Assembly: GCA_016714025.1 (NCBI GenBank)
Contig: JADJOB010000002.1
Location: 293,501-357,500, forward strand
DNA: 64,000 nucleotides
Direction: 5' to 3'
Origin: Saprospiraceae bacterium
GTDB lineage: Bacteria; Bacteroidota; Bacteroidia; Chitinophagales; Saprospiraceae
Shown: one piece after another, positions 53,973 to 63,317 of the stretch
Layout: each line of letters begins with the position of its first letter
How positions within the stretch are numbered: position 1 is the stretch's first letter
Notes under the pieces: generated by a model
The model's database searches: none
What the model saw: the letters and a program-made list of their open reading frames with translations, nothing else
Told to the model about the DNA's origin: nothing
Made by a program: the position numbers and the translations under genes

Positions 53973-55370
53973 ATGATATCATCATTGCATATACGGCAAC
54001 GTATGCGGGTTATTGGATTGATCCTATTGGGAAGTATTGTAATGTTAAGACTGGCATTTTACAATTCATTTCCTTTTGTTTATCCAGATACCGGCACCTA
54101 TATCCGATCAGGATATGAATTGATCCTGCCGATCGACAGACCCATATTTTATGGTTTATTCATTAGGCTGTTAAGTTTTTCTACCACACTTTGGAATGTA
54201 GTAATTTTTCAAAGTTTAATCACAGCCTATTTAATTTATTTAACGCTTCGCATTTTTATAAACGATAAACTGTTTAATTTTTATTATTTGCTTTTAATTG
54301 CTGGATTAAGTATTACAACGGGCATAAGTTTTAATGTAAGCATGCTGACTCCGGATATATTCACTTCGTGTCTTTTTCTCAGCATGTTTATTTTAATGAC
54401 AGTTCCAGAAATTAACAACTTTCACAAGGTATCGCTCTATCTTATTTTGATCACAAGCATTCTCACCCACCATTCACATGTATTGATAGCAATTCTTAGT
54501 GTATTCATTTCTTACTTTTTAATCGGTTTATTAAAATACAACCGAACAAATAATTATTTAAAGCTATTAATACCCATTGGTTTTAGTTTGGTAATTGCAG
54601 TTTTTACAAATTATAGTTTAAGTCATAAATGGAATATCTCCCAGGCATCGCATGCATTTATATTAAATAAGTTGCATGAAAACGAACTTTTAGTACCTTA
54701 TTTAACCAAGCACTGTACAAAGTCTCCAAGCTATTTATGCGCATTAAAAGACAGTCTTCCCTGGGACTTAATTTGGGATAGTAAAAGTCCGATAACAAAT
54801 TCCGGTGACTGGAATTTGCATAAATCAGAAGATGAAGGTTTAATAAAAGCAATATTAATTTCACCAGAATTTGGCTCCTTGTTTTTATTAAAAAGTTTTC
54901 AACAAACCATAAAACAACTATTTAAATTCAATACCGGAGATGCGCCAACAGGTGATATGGCCATTCCACCATTAATTGAAATTAGAACTCATTTGCCTTC
55001 CGAAAGAAAGGAATTTCTTGCAGGACTACAATTCAATAAATTATTGGATTTCAAAATACTCAATGCAATCCAGACGGTTATTGTGTATTTGGCTTTGTGC
55101 ATCCTATTACTTCCTTTTGTTTTAAAAGAAAATTATTGGGACTTTAAATTAAAACAAGGAATTTTATTCTTGATGGTATTTGAAATCTGCAATGCGTTTA
55201 TATGCAGCAGTTTTTCAACAGTTTTGGATCGGTATCAAAGTCGGATCATTTGGCTTATCCCCTTATTTGCTTTGATCATTCTGTTCCAAATCCTTTTGAA
55301 ACAGTATGCTATTCAAAACAGTGGCAACAAACAAGATGAATTATCTTCCTTTAAAAATACTTCCGAGTAA
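53973..55370 (+). CDS. Polytopic membrane protein, GT-C-like, function unknown
   Basis: The 465-residue protein has about ten hydrophobic helices. The first external loop has PFVYPDTGTYIRSGYE (about residues 31-46), with an Asp placed like the catalytic residue of GT-C glycosyltransferases. A long soluble loop (about 230-345) with four Cys/His residues (KHCTKSPSYLCALK) lies between helices. Neither pattern supports a firm name. A second ATG at codon 11 (MRVIGL) may be the true start. The 3' end overlaps the convergent DUF937 gene by 30 bp. The composition is AT-richer than its neighbours by eye. Confidence 0.55.
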   Translation: MISSLHIRQRMRVIGLILLGSIVMLRLAFYNSFPFVYPDTGTYIRSGYELILPIDRPIFYGLFIRLLSFSTTLWNVVIFQSLITAYLIYLTLRIFINDKLFNFYYLLLIAGLSITTGISFNVSMLTPDIFTSCLFLSMFILMTVPEINNFHKVSLYLILITSILTHHSHVLIAILSVFISYFLIGLLKYNRTNNYLKLLIPIGFSLVIAVFTNYSLSHKWNISQASHAFILNKLHENELLVPYLTKHCTKSPSYLCALKDSLPWDLIWDSKSPITNSGDWNLHKSEDEGLIKAILISPEFGSLFLLKSFQQTIKQLFKFNTGDAPTGDMAIPPLIEIRTHLPSERKEFLAGLQFNKLLDFKILNAIQTVIVYLALCILLLPFVLKENYWDFKLKQGILFLMVFEICNAFICSSFSTVLDRYQSRIIWLIPLFALIILFQILLKQYAIQNSGNKQDELSSFKNTSE

Positions 55371-56012
55371 TTTACCAAATAAGCCACCAGCCTGAGGAGC
55401 TTGTGATTGAGCAGTTTGTTGTTCCTGAGGAGCGGATTGTGAACCTCCTAGCACGCCACCCAATACGGTGCCGATCAAATCTCCAAATCCGCCACCCTGT
55501 GCAGATTGTGCTGATCCCATCAAAATAGAAGCAAGATCAAATAAACCTCCTCCAGCACCTTGTCCCTGTGTTGTATTTGAATTGCGCAACTTCCCAATCA
55601 ATCCCATGACAATGGGTGCCAAAATGGGCATTAACTTCATGATTTGCCCCATATTCAACCCGGAACTCTGACTGACTTGTTGAGCGACTTGTTCTTGTTT
55701 TCCTCCTAAAATATGATTTAAGATGCCTAAACCATTGGTTGCAGGCGATGCACCTTGCGCCATACCGCCTACCAATCCCATGATATCATCCAAAACCGAA
55801 CCGTCATGATCCCGATCCAATGCAGCTGATAATGCAGATAATCCAGAAGGGCTGGCTGCATTGTTTGCCAAACCACCTACCAAAGAAGCAAAAATACCTC
55901 CAGCAGCCTGAGCCGTTTGCTCTTCGCTGGCACCAATTTGCTCACTTACTTGTGTCAATACATTTCCACTTAATTGCTCTTGAAGCAGTTGCATCAGATC
56001 CATACAATACAA
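55341..56012 (-). CDS. DUF937 domain protein
   Basis: The 223-residue protein belongs to the DUF937 family: LMQLLQEQLSGNVLTQVSEQ at the start, AAGGIFASLVGGLANNA, a DRDHDGSVLDDIMGLV segment (about residues 68-83) with an Asp-rich turn, and repeated short helices rich in Gly, Ala and Gln. The C-terminal 50 residues are Gln/Gly/Ser-rich (QQTAQSQAPQAGG) ending in LFGKLLGSIFKGR. Function is unknown. A start at codon 4 (MDLMQ) is possible. It overlaps the convergent polytopic gene by 30 bp at the 3' ends. Confidence 0.82.
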   Translation of the reverse strand: MYCMDLMQLLQEQLSGNVLTQVSEQIGASEEQTAQAAGGIFASLVGGLANNAASPSGLSALSAALDRDHDGSVLDDIMGLVGGMAQGASPATNGLGILNHILGGKQEQVAQQVSQSSGLNMGQIMKLMPILAPIVMGLIGKLRNSNTTQGQGAGGGLFDLASILMGSAQSAQGGGFGDLIGTVLGGVLGGSQSAPQEQQTAQSQAPQAGGLFGKLLGSIFKGR

Positions 56013-56091
56013 AATTTGGGTTAGGAATATAGGGGAAACAAATTATCAAGGAAAAGGTTCAATTTTTCTTTCTATTTGTCAGACTGGGGAT

Positions 56092-56138
56092 TTAGTCTAT
56101 AGACTGTAGTCTATGGTCTATAGACTATAGTCTATAGA
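56092..56138. repeat. TAGTCTATAGAC palindromic word tract
   Basis: AGTCTATAGACT, AGTCTATGG, TCTATAGACTATAG and AGTCTATAG follow one another; each word is itself nearly palindromic. It lies upstream of the DUF937 gene in the gap to the HMG-CoA reductase gene. A neighbouring stretch at 56180-56265 holds ATTGAACCATTGCAGCATTG-type words related to those at 34893-34935. No gene is read here. Confidence 0.75.
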
Positions 56139-56276
56139 AAGGAAGCTTATAATTCATTTTAAAATAAACTATTGAAGCCTTAACAAAATCCAATTAAAAC
56201 ATTAGACAATTAAACCATTAAAAATTGAACCATTGCAGCATTGAAAAATTGCAGCATTTCCCTACAGACTTCCTCT

Positions 56277-57632
56277 CTACAGACTCTCTTTCCTATTCAA
56301 TTTTTCCAAAAAACTACGAACTGCATTGAAACTGATCGTATTTTTTGCAAAGTGAATTTTGGCTGCTTCAATTTGAGATTCACTGGCTTTAAAATGTTGC
56401 AAGATATTGACCAGATGCATTTTCATGTGTCCGTATTGTATGCCGGTGGTAACCAAAGAACGAATGGCTGCAAAATTTTGTGCCAATCCGGTAGCTGCTG
56501 TAATCATCATCAAGTTTTCTGCAGATGGATTTTCTAATAATTCAAGGGATCGTTTAGCCATTGGATGTAAAGTTGTTAATCCTCCAACTGTTCCCAATGC
56601 AAGTGGAAGTTCTAAAGAAAAATAAAACTGATCGCCATCGATTTTACAATCACTCAAACTGCTGTATTGTCCGTTTCTTGCAGCGTATGCATGACCACAG
56701 GCTTCAACGGCTCTAAAATCATTGGCAGTAGCCAATACCACCGCATCAATGCCATTAAAAATTCCTTTGTTGTGGGTGACTGCACGATATGGATCTGCTT
56801 TTGCAATTTGTACTGCAGTATAAAAACGCTCTGCAAATTCTGTTGCATTTAAATTGCCAGCAAATTCACCCAATTCTGAAATCTTACATTGCACCCAGGT
56901 GCGTACCAGGCATTCGGGTGTGTAATTAGATAATATGCTCATGATAATTTCAACATCCCGAAATTCATCATCCAGCTCCTCCGCATTCATAAAATAGCTT
57001 TCTAAACTGCCGCTAAAGGATTCTAAACAGGAATTAATAAAATTTGCCCCCATCGAATCGCAGGTTTGAAATCCAATCAACAATTGAAAATAATTTTCAA
57101 TGCCATCCAATTGTTTGAGTTCAAAATTTTCAACACCTCCTCCTCGTTCAAACATATTTTTTGTCACATCTTTTGCCTTCTCTAACATCAGCTGTCTGAT
57201 TGCTGGTAGATGGCTTTGCAATTGATCGAATTGACCTTTCCATTTAAAATGAATCTGACCTAGTTTTTTTGTGTTGATGACTTCTGCATGAATCCCTCCG
57301 CGATCCATCCAAAATTTTGCTGCAGATGCTGCGGCAGCAACTACACTGCTTTCCTCGGTAACCAGGGGCACGCAATACGTCTTGCCATTGATTAAAAAAT
57401 TGGGCGCTACACTGTATGGCAATGGAAAATTAGTAATGGTATTTTCACTAAATCCATCCAATATTTTTTGCTGGTCTTCATTGTGATGCCAATAACTCAT
57501 AAGTTCATGCATCACATTTTCAGGATCTTTAAAAAAATGCTCTACCATCCATTTGATTTTACCTCGCTTGGATAGTTTTGAAAATCCGGATATTTTTTTC
57601 CCGGATTCCGGAGCCGTTTTTTTAGTGTCCAA
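56277..57632 (-). CDS. mvaA: Hydroxymethylglutaryl-CoA reductase, class II
   Basis: The 451-residue protein has class II HMG-CoA reductase motifs: FSENTITNFPLPYSVAPNF (about residues 63-81), VTEESSVVAAAA (catalytic Glu), DSMGANFINSC (catalytic Asp), THNKGIFNG (catalytic Lys) and GHMKMHLVN near the C-terminus with the catalytic His. It reduces HMG-CoA to mevalonate (or the reverse) with NAD(P)H. The adjacent IPP isomerase shows it works in isoprenoid synthesis by the mevalonate route, although class II enzymes are often called degradative. It lies 3 bp after the fni gene on the minus strand. Confidence 0.93.
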   Translation of the reverse strand: MDTKKTAPESGKKISGFSKLSKRGKIKWMVEHFFKDPENVMHELMSYWHHNEDQQKILDGFSENTITNFPLPYSVAPNFLINGKTYCVPLVTEESSVVAAAASAAKFWMDRGGIHAEVINTKKLGQIHFKWKGQFDQLQSHLPAIRQLMLEKAKDVTKNMFERGGGVENFELKQLDGIENYFQLLIGFQTCDSMGANFINSCLESFSGSLESYFMNAEELDDEFRDVEIIMSILSNYTPECLVRTWVQCKISELGEFAGNLNATEFAERFYTAVQIAKADPYRAVTHNKGIFNGIDAVVLATANDFRAVEACGHAYAARNGQYSSLSDCKIDGDQFYFSLELPLALGTVGGLTTLHPMAKRSLELLENPSAENLMMITAATGLAQNFAAIRSLVTTGIQYGHMKMHLVNILQHFKASESQIEAAKIHFAKNTISFNAVRSFLEKLNRKESL

Positions 57633-57635
57633 TGA

Positions 57636-58646
57636 TTATTTAACTTTTAAAAAAGAAAATGCAAGATTTAAACCACGAATTTGTTGTTGAATATAATATC
57701 GCAACTCTTCATAAGATCCTTGTGCGTATTTTAAAAAACCAGAAGCTTGTCCGTAAAGTGCCGGTATCTTGCTTTTGCTGATATAGTAATACCCATCGAG
57801 ATAATCGCGAACCCCTCCTGATACAATCAATTGTTTGCAGGCAATGACTTCATTTGCTGCAAGGGCATTGCAATAATGCATCATTTCCTCCGCGGAATGT
57901 CCAATTTGAGCCAATCCGGCTAAAAGACTTGGTGTACCTTCTTTGCGATTCAATTCAAGCAATGCAAAATTGGTTCCTCCAAAAGCTCCAAATTCGATGG
58001 CCTGTAAAGGTAGTTGCAACAATGCTTTTAAACTTTCAGGTCCCATGCCTTGTCCAACTTCTTTAACAATCACCGGAAAACTAAATTGGTCCAATACTTT
58101 TTTTATGGTATCGATAGGCGGATTTTTAAAGCGGTCTCCTTCAGCCTGCATAAACTCTTGCAATGGATTGACGTGAATAATCAATCCATCAGCTCGCAGC
58201 ATATCCACCAATTTTTTAATTAATTCCTGTTTGGATTGCATAAACCATTGCTCAATTTGTGCAATCCCTAAATTGATATACAAAGGCAAATCATTTCCTA
58301 TAAGTTCCCGCATATCAAAATCCGGTAACAATTCTGGGTGTTCTATTAATTTTCGACAGGAACCGAGCCCCATGCCTAAACCAAATTCCCGGCAGGCCAA
58401 AGCCAGATTTTCATTTATTTTTTTTGCTTGTGCTGTGCCACCGGTCATGCTGGATACCCAGATCGGATAGGATAAAGTCTTATTGCCAAAAGCAATGGCT
58501 TGAATTTGATTTTCTGATGGATGCTTGCTTAAAACGGGCTCATAATAAAAACGGGCATCCAAATCCGGAATGCCGGTTTGTGACTTAAAAGCCAGCTCGA
58601 TATGATCTTTTTTACGGTCGGATCGGTTTTCTGGAAAACTTGCCAT
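57636..58646 (-). CDS. fni: Type 2 isopentenyl-diphosphate delta-isomerase
   Basis: The 336-residue FMN-dependent enzyme shows the type 2 motifs: RKKDHIELA near the N-terminus (about residues 11-19), SSMTGGTAQAKKINENLA, GLGSCRK, HVNPLQEFMQAEGDR and PVIVKEVGQGMG. It interconverts isopentenyl and dimethylallyl diphosphate and needs reduced FMN and Mg. Its start is at 58646, divergent from the subtilase gene. The HMG-CoA reductase gene follows after 3 bp, so the two form a mevalonate-pathway pair; the other pathway genes (HMG-CoA synthase, kinases, decarboxylase) are not in the window. Confidence 0.93.
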   Translation of the reverse strand: MASFPENRSDRKKDHIELAFKSQTGIPDLDARFYYEPVLSKHPSENQIQAIAFGNKTLSYPIWVSSMTGGTAQAKKINENLALACREFGLGMGLGSCRKLIEHPELLPDFDMRELIGNDLPLYINLGIAQIEQWFMQSKQELIKKLVDMLRADGLIIHVNPLQEFMQAEGDRFKNPPIDTIKKVLDQFSFPVIVKEVGQGMGPESLKALLQLPLQAIEFGAFGGTNFALLELNRKEGTPSLLAGLAQIGHSAEEMMHYCNALAANEVIACKQLIVSGGVRDYLDGYYYISKSKIPALYGQASGFLKYAQGSYEELRYYIQQQIRGLNLAFSFLKVK

Positions 58647-58782
58647 TTAGTGATTTGTACATGAATAACAAAACCGTGTAAAATTAGATTAATTAACCCA
58701 GAGCCTGGATTTTACGTTATATGTTTATAACAAGAATTTGAACGCCAACAAAATATTCAATAAATTTGCAAAAAATTCAGCG

Positions 58783-60486
58783 ATGAAGCCTTATATATTA
58801 CTATTTATTTTAATATCTTCTTCCAGCCACTCACAGATTTCGTCTGATTTGTTAAAAAAAATGGAAACAAACCAAAAAATACCGGTTTTAATCCAATTTA
58901 AACAACAAGCAGATCTTTCTGGTATCAATTACAATTGGAGTAAAGAACAAAAAGCAGCTTATGCTTATCAGGTCCTAAATCATACCTCGGGATTAAGTCA
59001 AAAAAAATGTCAGGAATTACTCCAGTCAAAAGACATCTCCTTCCGATCCTTTTATTTGGTGAATGCACTTTGGGCTGAACTGACGAAGGAAACTATCCTA
59101 CAAATTGCCACGCTCGAAGAGGTCGACCGGATCAGTTACGATTCTCCGCAACGGGGAGTTCCTCAACAGGATCCAAGCGTTCAATTAACACAAAGGGCTC
59201 CAGAGATTACCTGGGGCATCAAACGAGTCGGTGCTGACCAGGTCTGGGATTTGGGAATTAAAGGTCAGGGCATTGTTGTAGCCGGTGAAGATACCGGGGT
59301 ACGCTGGGATGTCGCCGCTATCAAAGCGCGTTATCGTGGAAATACCAATGGACTGATCGATCACAATTACAATTGGCACGATGCCATTCATCAAATCAGT
59401 CCCTTGAGTGGCAATCCAACCAATCCTTGCGGACTGGATCTTAAAGAACCTTGCGATGACAATTCACACGGTACCCACACCGTTGGGACCATGATCGGTG
59501 AAACCGCAGAACATGCCATAGGTATGGCTCCGGAAGCTCAATGGATTGGATGCCGGAATATGGAACAAGGAAATGGTGCTCCCTCTACATATATTGAATG
59601 TTTTGAGTTTTTTCTGGCGCCTTATGACTTAGATGGAAAAAATCCTAAACCTGAATTGGCACCACATGTCATTAACAACAGTTGGTATTGCAGTTTAGAA
59701 GAAGGTTGTGACACCACTGTATTTCCAATTATGGAATTGGTTGTAGAAAATTTACGTAAAGCGGGAGTCGTGGTCGTTGTTTCAGCGGGCAATGACGGTG
59801 CCGCTTGCAATACGTTGCGACATGTTCCAGCCATTTACGATGGAAGTTTTTCGGTTGGTGCTTTTCATCCTGACAATCACATCAGCAATTTCAGCAGCAA
59901 CGGTCCGGTAAATAATTACAAAGCCACACGAATCAAACCAAATGTAGTGGCACCGGGTTCAGATGTATTGTCAACCCTGCCCGACGGCCAATTTGCATCC
60001 TGGAATGGAACCAGCATGGCCGGTCCGCATGTCGCAGGCTTAGTTGCCTTGATGATTTCTGCCAATCCGCTTTTAGCCGGACGGGTTGAAACCATTGAAA
60101 GCATTATTGAAGAAACCGCCGAACCTTATGTGGCTGATTTTGATTGCTTTCCTTACTCTGGAACCCGCATTCCAAACAATACTTACGGTTACGGTTTGAT
60201 CGATGCGTTGAAAGCAGTAAAAAAAGCACAATTGTATGTGGGTACCATAGAAAACGAAGCCACTGCATTTCGAATTTATCCAAATCCGGTGTACGATGTG
60301 TTGCAAATTGAAATTCTCAAAGGAATGCAAACTGAATTTGTACTTATGGACGCTTTGGGAAAAGAGTTAAAACGCATTTCGTTTAATGACAAACAACACA
60401 CCGAAAATTTATCGGAGCTGAAACCGGGAGTTTATTTTATCCAATCTGTTTCCGGAACAGAAAAAAGGTCTTTTGTAAAAATGTAA
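58783..60486 (+). CDS. Secreted subtilisin-like serine protease (S8) with T9SS sorting domain
   Basis: The product has 567 residues from the ATG at 58783; the frame extends upstream to a TTG, but the signal peptide (MKPYILLFILISSSSHSQ) fits the ATG. An inhibitor_I9-like propeptide is at about residues 24-115. The catalytic triad is in AGEDTGVRWD (Asp), DNSHGTHTVGTM (His) and WNGTSMAGPHVAG (Ser), with the oxyanion Asn in HVINNSWY-like or SAGNDGA. The C-terminus has a T9SS sorting domain (FRIYPNPVYDVLQIEI, GVYFIQSVSGT). It degrades proteins outside the cell. The trhO gene follows after 13 bp. Confidence 0.93.
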   Translation: MKPYILLFILISSSSHSQISSDLLKKMETNQKIPVLIQFKQQADLSGINYNWSKEQKAAYAYQVLNHTSGLSQKKCQELLQSKDISFRSFYLVNALWAELTKETILQIATLEEVDRISYDSPQRGVPQQDPSVQLTQRAPEITWGIKRVGADQVWDLGIKGQGIVVAGEDTGVRWDVAAIKARYRGNTNGLIDHNYNWHDAIHQISPLSGNPTNPCGLDLKEPCDDNSHGTHTVGTMIGETAEHAIGMAPEAQWIGCRNMEQGNGAPSTYIECFEFFLAPYDLDGKNPKPELAPHVINNSWYCSLEEGCDTTVFPIMELVVENLRKAGVVVVVSAGNDGAACNTLRHVPAIYDGSFSVGAFHPDNHISNFSSNGPVNNYKATRIKPNVVAPGSDVLSTLPDGQFASWNGTSMAGPHVAGLVALMISANPLLAGRVETIESIIEETAEPYVADFDCFPYSGTRIPNNTYGYGLIDALKAVKKAQLYVGTIENEATAFRIYPNPVYDVLQIEILKGMQTEFVLMDALGKELKRISFNDKQHTENLSELKPGVYFIQSVSGTEKRSFVKM

Positions 60487-60499
60487 GGCTTGGTTTTTT

Positions 60500-61549
60500 A
60501 TGAGAAAACTTTACAATACCATCAACAGGGAAATCTTGATTGAAAAAATGCGAAGCAGTCAGGAAGAACGCATCACCATTTCATTTTATAAATATTGTAA
60601 AATTTTAAATCCGGATTTTTTTCGAAATTACTTATTCGAAAAACTGGATGATCTGGGCACCTTGGGAAGAATTTATTTGGCACACGAAGGAATCAATGCA
60701 CAGATTTCTGTTCCAAAAGAAAATTTAAGCTTGTTTAAAAGCACGCTGGATGAGATCGAATTTTTAAAAAACATCCGTTTGAATTATGCTATAGAAGATG
60801 ATGGCAAATCATTTTTCAAACTCGTCATCAAACGACGTACTAAAATCGTTGCCGACGGCATTGAGGACCCTGAATTTGATGTAACCCAATGCGGAGTGCA
60901 TGTCGATGCAGCAGATTTTAATAAGCTGTGCAATCAACCCGATACGCTCATCGTTGACATGCGCAACCATTATGAATCAGAAATTGGTCATTTTGAAAAT
61001 GCCATCACCCCGGATGTCGTTACGTTTCGGGAATCTCTTCCGATCATTGCCACTCAGTTGGAGGAATACAAGGATAAAAACATACTCATGTATTGTACCG
61101 GTGGCATTCGCTGTGAAAAAGCAAGTGCATTTATGAAATACAAAGGCTTTAAACATGTATTTCAATTAAATGGCGGCATCATTGAATATGCCAGACAAGT
61201 AAAATCACAAAATCTTGAAAATAAATTTTTAGGAAAGAATTTTGTATTTGACGAACGATTGGGCGAACGGATCACCGATTCAGTAATCAGTCATTGTCAT
61301 CAATGTGGTGCTGTTTGTGATCATCACGTCAATTGCAAAAACGATCAATGCCATATTTTATTTATACAATGCCCGGAATGTGCAATTAAATACGAAGCGT
61401 GTTGTTCGAAGCGCTGTGCAGATTTTATTAAACTCGATGCCATCACACAAGAACAAATCAAACCAACGCTTGAATTTAATGGAAGTAAATTTTCAAAAGG
61501 CCGTTACAAAGCTTTGGGAAAAGACGAAGCCCTCAATTTGAGTGAATAA
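60500..61549 (+). CDS. trhO: tRNA uridine(34) hydroxylase, rhodanese type
   Basis: The 349-residue protein has the TrhO/YceA order: an N-terminal ferredoxin-like domain (about residues 24-120; HEGINAQIS), a rhodanese domain with the active-site Cys in MYCTGGIRCEKA (about residues 193-204), and a C-terminal cysteine/histidine-rich region (CHQCGAVCDHH, CPECAIKYEACCSKRC). It hydroxylates uridine 34 of tRNA in an oxygen-dependent way on the path to mo5U-type modifications. The start lies 13 bp after the subtilase stop; genes for GGGP synthase and RsgA follow on the same strand. Confidence 0.93.
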   Translation: MRKLYNTINREILIEKMRSSQEERITISFYKYCKILNPDFFRNYLFEKLDDLGTLGRIYLAHEGINAQISVPKENLSLFKSTLDEIEFLKNIRLNYAIEDDGKSFFKLVIKRRTKIVADGIEDPEFDVTQCGVHVDAADFNKLCNQPDTLIVDMRNHYESEIGHFENAITPDVVTFRESLPIIATQLEEYKDKNILMYCTGGIRCEKASAFMKYKGFKHVFQLNGGIIEYARQVKSQNLENKFLGKNFVFDERLGERITDSVISHCHQCGAVCDHHVNCKNDQCHILFIQCPECAIKYEACCSKRCADFIKLDAITQEQIKPTLEFNGSKFSKGRYKALGKDEALNLSE

Positions 61550-61600
61550 TTTGCAGCTATTGGCTAAAGCTTCTAAAGAACCCATTATTAAATTGCAAAC

Positions 61601-62368
61601 ATGTCAAAACAGCTGTTAAAAGGAATCTTGAAAAAAAAATCACTTGGCATTAAAAGCCTGGCTGTTTTAATTGATCCCGATTATCTGAAATTAAAAAATC
61701 TCGAACAAACCCTTGCATTGTCACAAAAGCAAGGCGTTGATTATTTTTTTCTGGGCGGCAGTTTAATCTTACAGGATCGGATGGATGAAACCATCAAGTT
61801 GATTCGTGAGATGACCAATATTCCTATTGTACTCTTTCCCGGAAATAGTCAACAGATACATCCCGGAGCGGATGCAATTTTATTATTGTCATTAATTTCC
61901 GGAAGAAATCCCGACTATTTAATTGGTAAACATGTTGAATCCGCCATGCGACTCAAAGCCAGTCAACTGGAAGTCATTTCAACCGCTTACTTATTGATAG
62001 ATGGTGCGCAAGCCAACACGGCGGCTTATATCAGTCAAACCCAACCCATACCTGCCAATAAGCCGGATATTGCTCTGGCGACAGCCATGGCAGGTGAGTT
62101 GCTCAATATGCAATTGCTTTATCTGGATGCAGGAAGTGGTGCCAGAAAACCAGTTCCGGAAACCATGATTCAAAAATTGAGTGCCCACATCCGTTTGCCA
62201 ATCCTTGTAGGTGGTGGAATTCGCGATGAGGAAACCGTTTACAACATCCTTCAGGCAGGAGCAGATCTGATTGTCGTTGGAAATTTATTGGAAGAAGATC
62301 CCAAACAACTCAAAACCATTGCAGAATTGGTAAAGAACCATTCACCGCTACAAGTAAAAAAATCCTGA
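61601..62368 (+). CDS. Geranylgeranylglyceryl/heptaprenylglyceryl phosphate synthase family
   Basis: The 255-residue TIM barrel has the family signatures: LIDPDYLK (about residues 23-30), FLGGSLIL with a substrate-binding Gly, VLFPGNSQQIHPGADAILLLSLISGRNPDYLIG (long allosteric region), YLDAGSGARKPV and ILVGGGIRDEETV for the phosphate. The enzyme couples glycerol-1-phosphate to a C20 or longer prenyl diphosphate, the first step of archaeal-type ether lipid synthesis. Bacteroidota carry the group II form, characterised in Flavobacterium as a GGGP synthase. Its role in these bacteria is open. It lies directly before rsgA (1 bp between stop and start). Confidence 0.9.
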   Translation: MSKQLLKGILKKKSLGIKSLAVLIDPDYLKLKNLEQTLALSQKQGVDYFFLGGSLILQDRMDETIKLIREMTNIPIVLFPGNSQQIHPGADAILLLSLISGRNPDYLIGKHVESAMRLKASQLEVISTAYLLIDGAQANTAAYISQTQPIPANKPDIALATAMAGELLNMQLLYLDAGSGARKPVPETMIQKLSAHIRLPILVGGGIRDEETVYNILQAGADLIVVGNLLEEDPKQLKTIAELVKNHSPLQVKKS

Positions 62369-62369
62369 A

Positions 62370-63317
62370 ATGCATGGATTGATTTTTCGCTCCACAGGAA
62401 GTTGGTATGAAGTCTGGGTAAATGAAATTCAAAAAACCATTCCCAGCAGGATTGTCGGAAAACTAAAACTTGATAAAGAAAATTTAACCAATCCGGTGGC
62501 CGTTGGAGATGAAGTGGAAGTCGAATTGGAAGATGAAATCAATGGTTTAATTAAATCTGTACTTCCCCGTAAAAATTACATCGCCCGGCAATCGCCGAAA
62601 TCCCGAATGCAATTGCATTTAATTGCCTGCAACATTGACCAGGCCATTTTAATTACCAGCATTCGCGAACCCGATTTGAAAGCCGGATTTATCGATCGTT
62701 TTTTATTGACCACAGAACCTCAAAATATTCCGGTCCTTCTTGTTTTTAATAAATGGGATATTTATACAGAAGTAGACCGAATGATCTTTTCGGATATTAA
62801 AAATTTGTACGAAAAAATCGGATATCAAGTTTTGGCGGTTTCTTCCAAAGATCAAACCGGCATCAAGACCCTCACACAATGCATCCAGGGTAAAGTAAAT
62901 TTGTTTTCCGGTCAATCGGGTGTAGGAAAATCATCCATAATCAACAGCCTGCAACCCGATTTAAAATTAAAAACAAGTCAACTGTCCGGATACAGTGGCA
63001 AAGGCATCCATACCACCACTTTTGCAGAAATGTTTCCGGTAAATAAAAACACCTTCATCATCGATACGCCCGGAATTAAATCCTTGTCCTTTAACAATCT
63101 TGGCATCATGGATGTAGCCCACAATTACCGTGAATTTTTTGAAGCTTCGGTCGATTGCAAATTTGGTTCTCAGTGCACCCACCGTAACGAACCCGATTGT
63201 GCCGTAAAAGAAAAAATGCTCGCCGGAATGATCAGTGAGGTCCGTTATAAAAACTATCTGAATGTATTAGAAGAAATTGATGCGCAAAATTATTGGGAAC
63301 GGAATAAAAAATATTGA
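62370..63317 (+). CDS. rsgA: Small ribosomal subunit biogenesis GTPase
   Basis: The 315-residue circularly permuted GTPase has an N-terminal OB fold (about residues 1-70), then G4 NKWD, G1 GQSGVGKSS (about residues 181-189) and G3 DTPGI, in that permuted order. The C-terminal zinc site is CKFGSQCTHRNEPDCAVK with three Cys and one His. RsgA checks late 30S subunit assembly and is activated by the ribosome. The length is normal for the family. The start codon follows the GGGP synthase stop by 1 bp, so the two are translationally close. Confidence 0.95.
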   Translation: MHGLIFRSTGSWYEVWVNEIQKTIPSRIVGKLKLDKENLTNPVAVGDEVEVELEDEINGLIKSVLPRKNYIARQSPKSRMQLHLIACNIDQAILITSIREPDLKAGFIDRFLLTTEPQNIPVLLVFNKWDIYTEVDRMIFSDIKNLYEKIGYQVLAVSSKDQTGIKTLTQCIQGKVNLFSGQSGVGKSSIINSLQPDLKLKTSQLSGYSGKGIHTTTFAEMFPVNKNTFIIDTPGIKSLSFNNLGIMDVAHNYREFFEASVDCKFGSQCTHRNEPDCAVKEKMLAGMISEVRYKNYLNVLEEIDAQNYWERNKKY

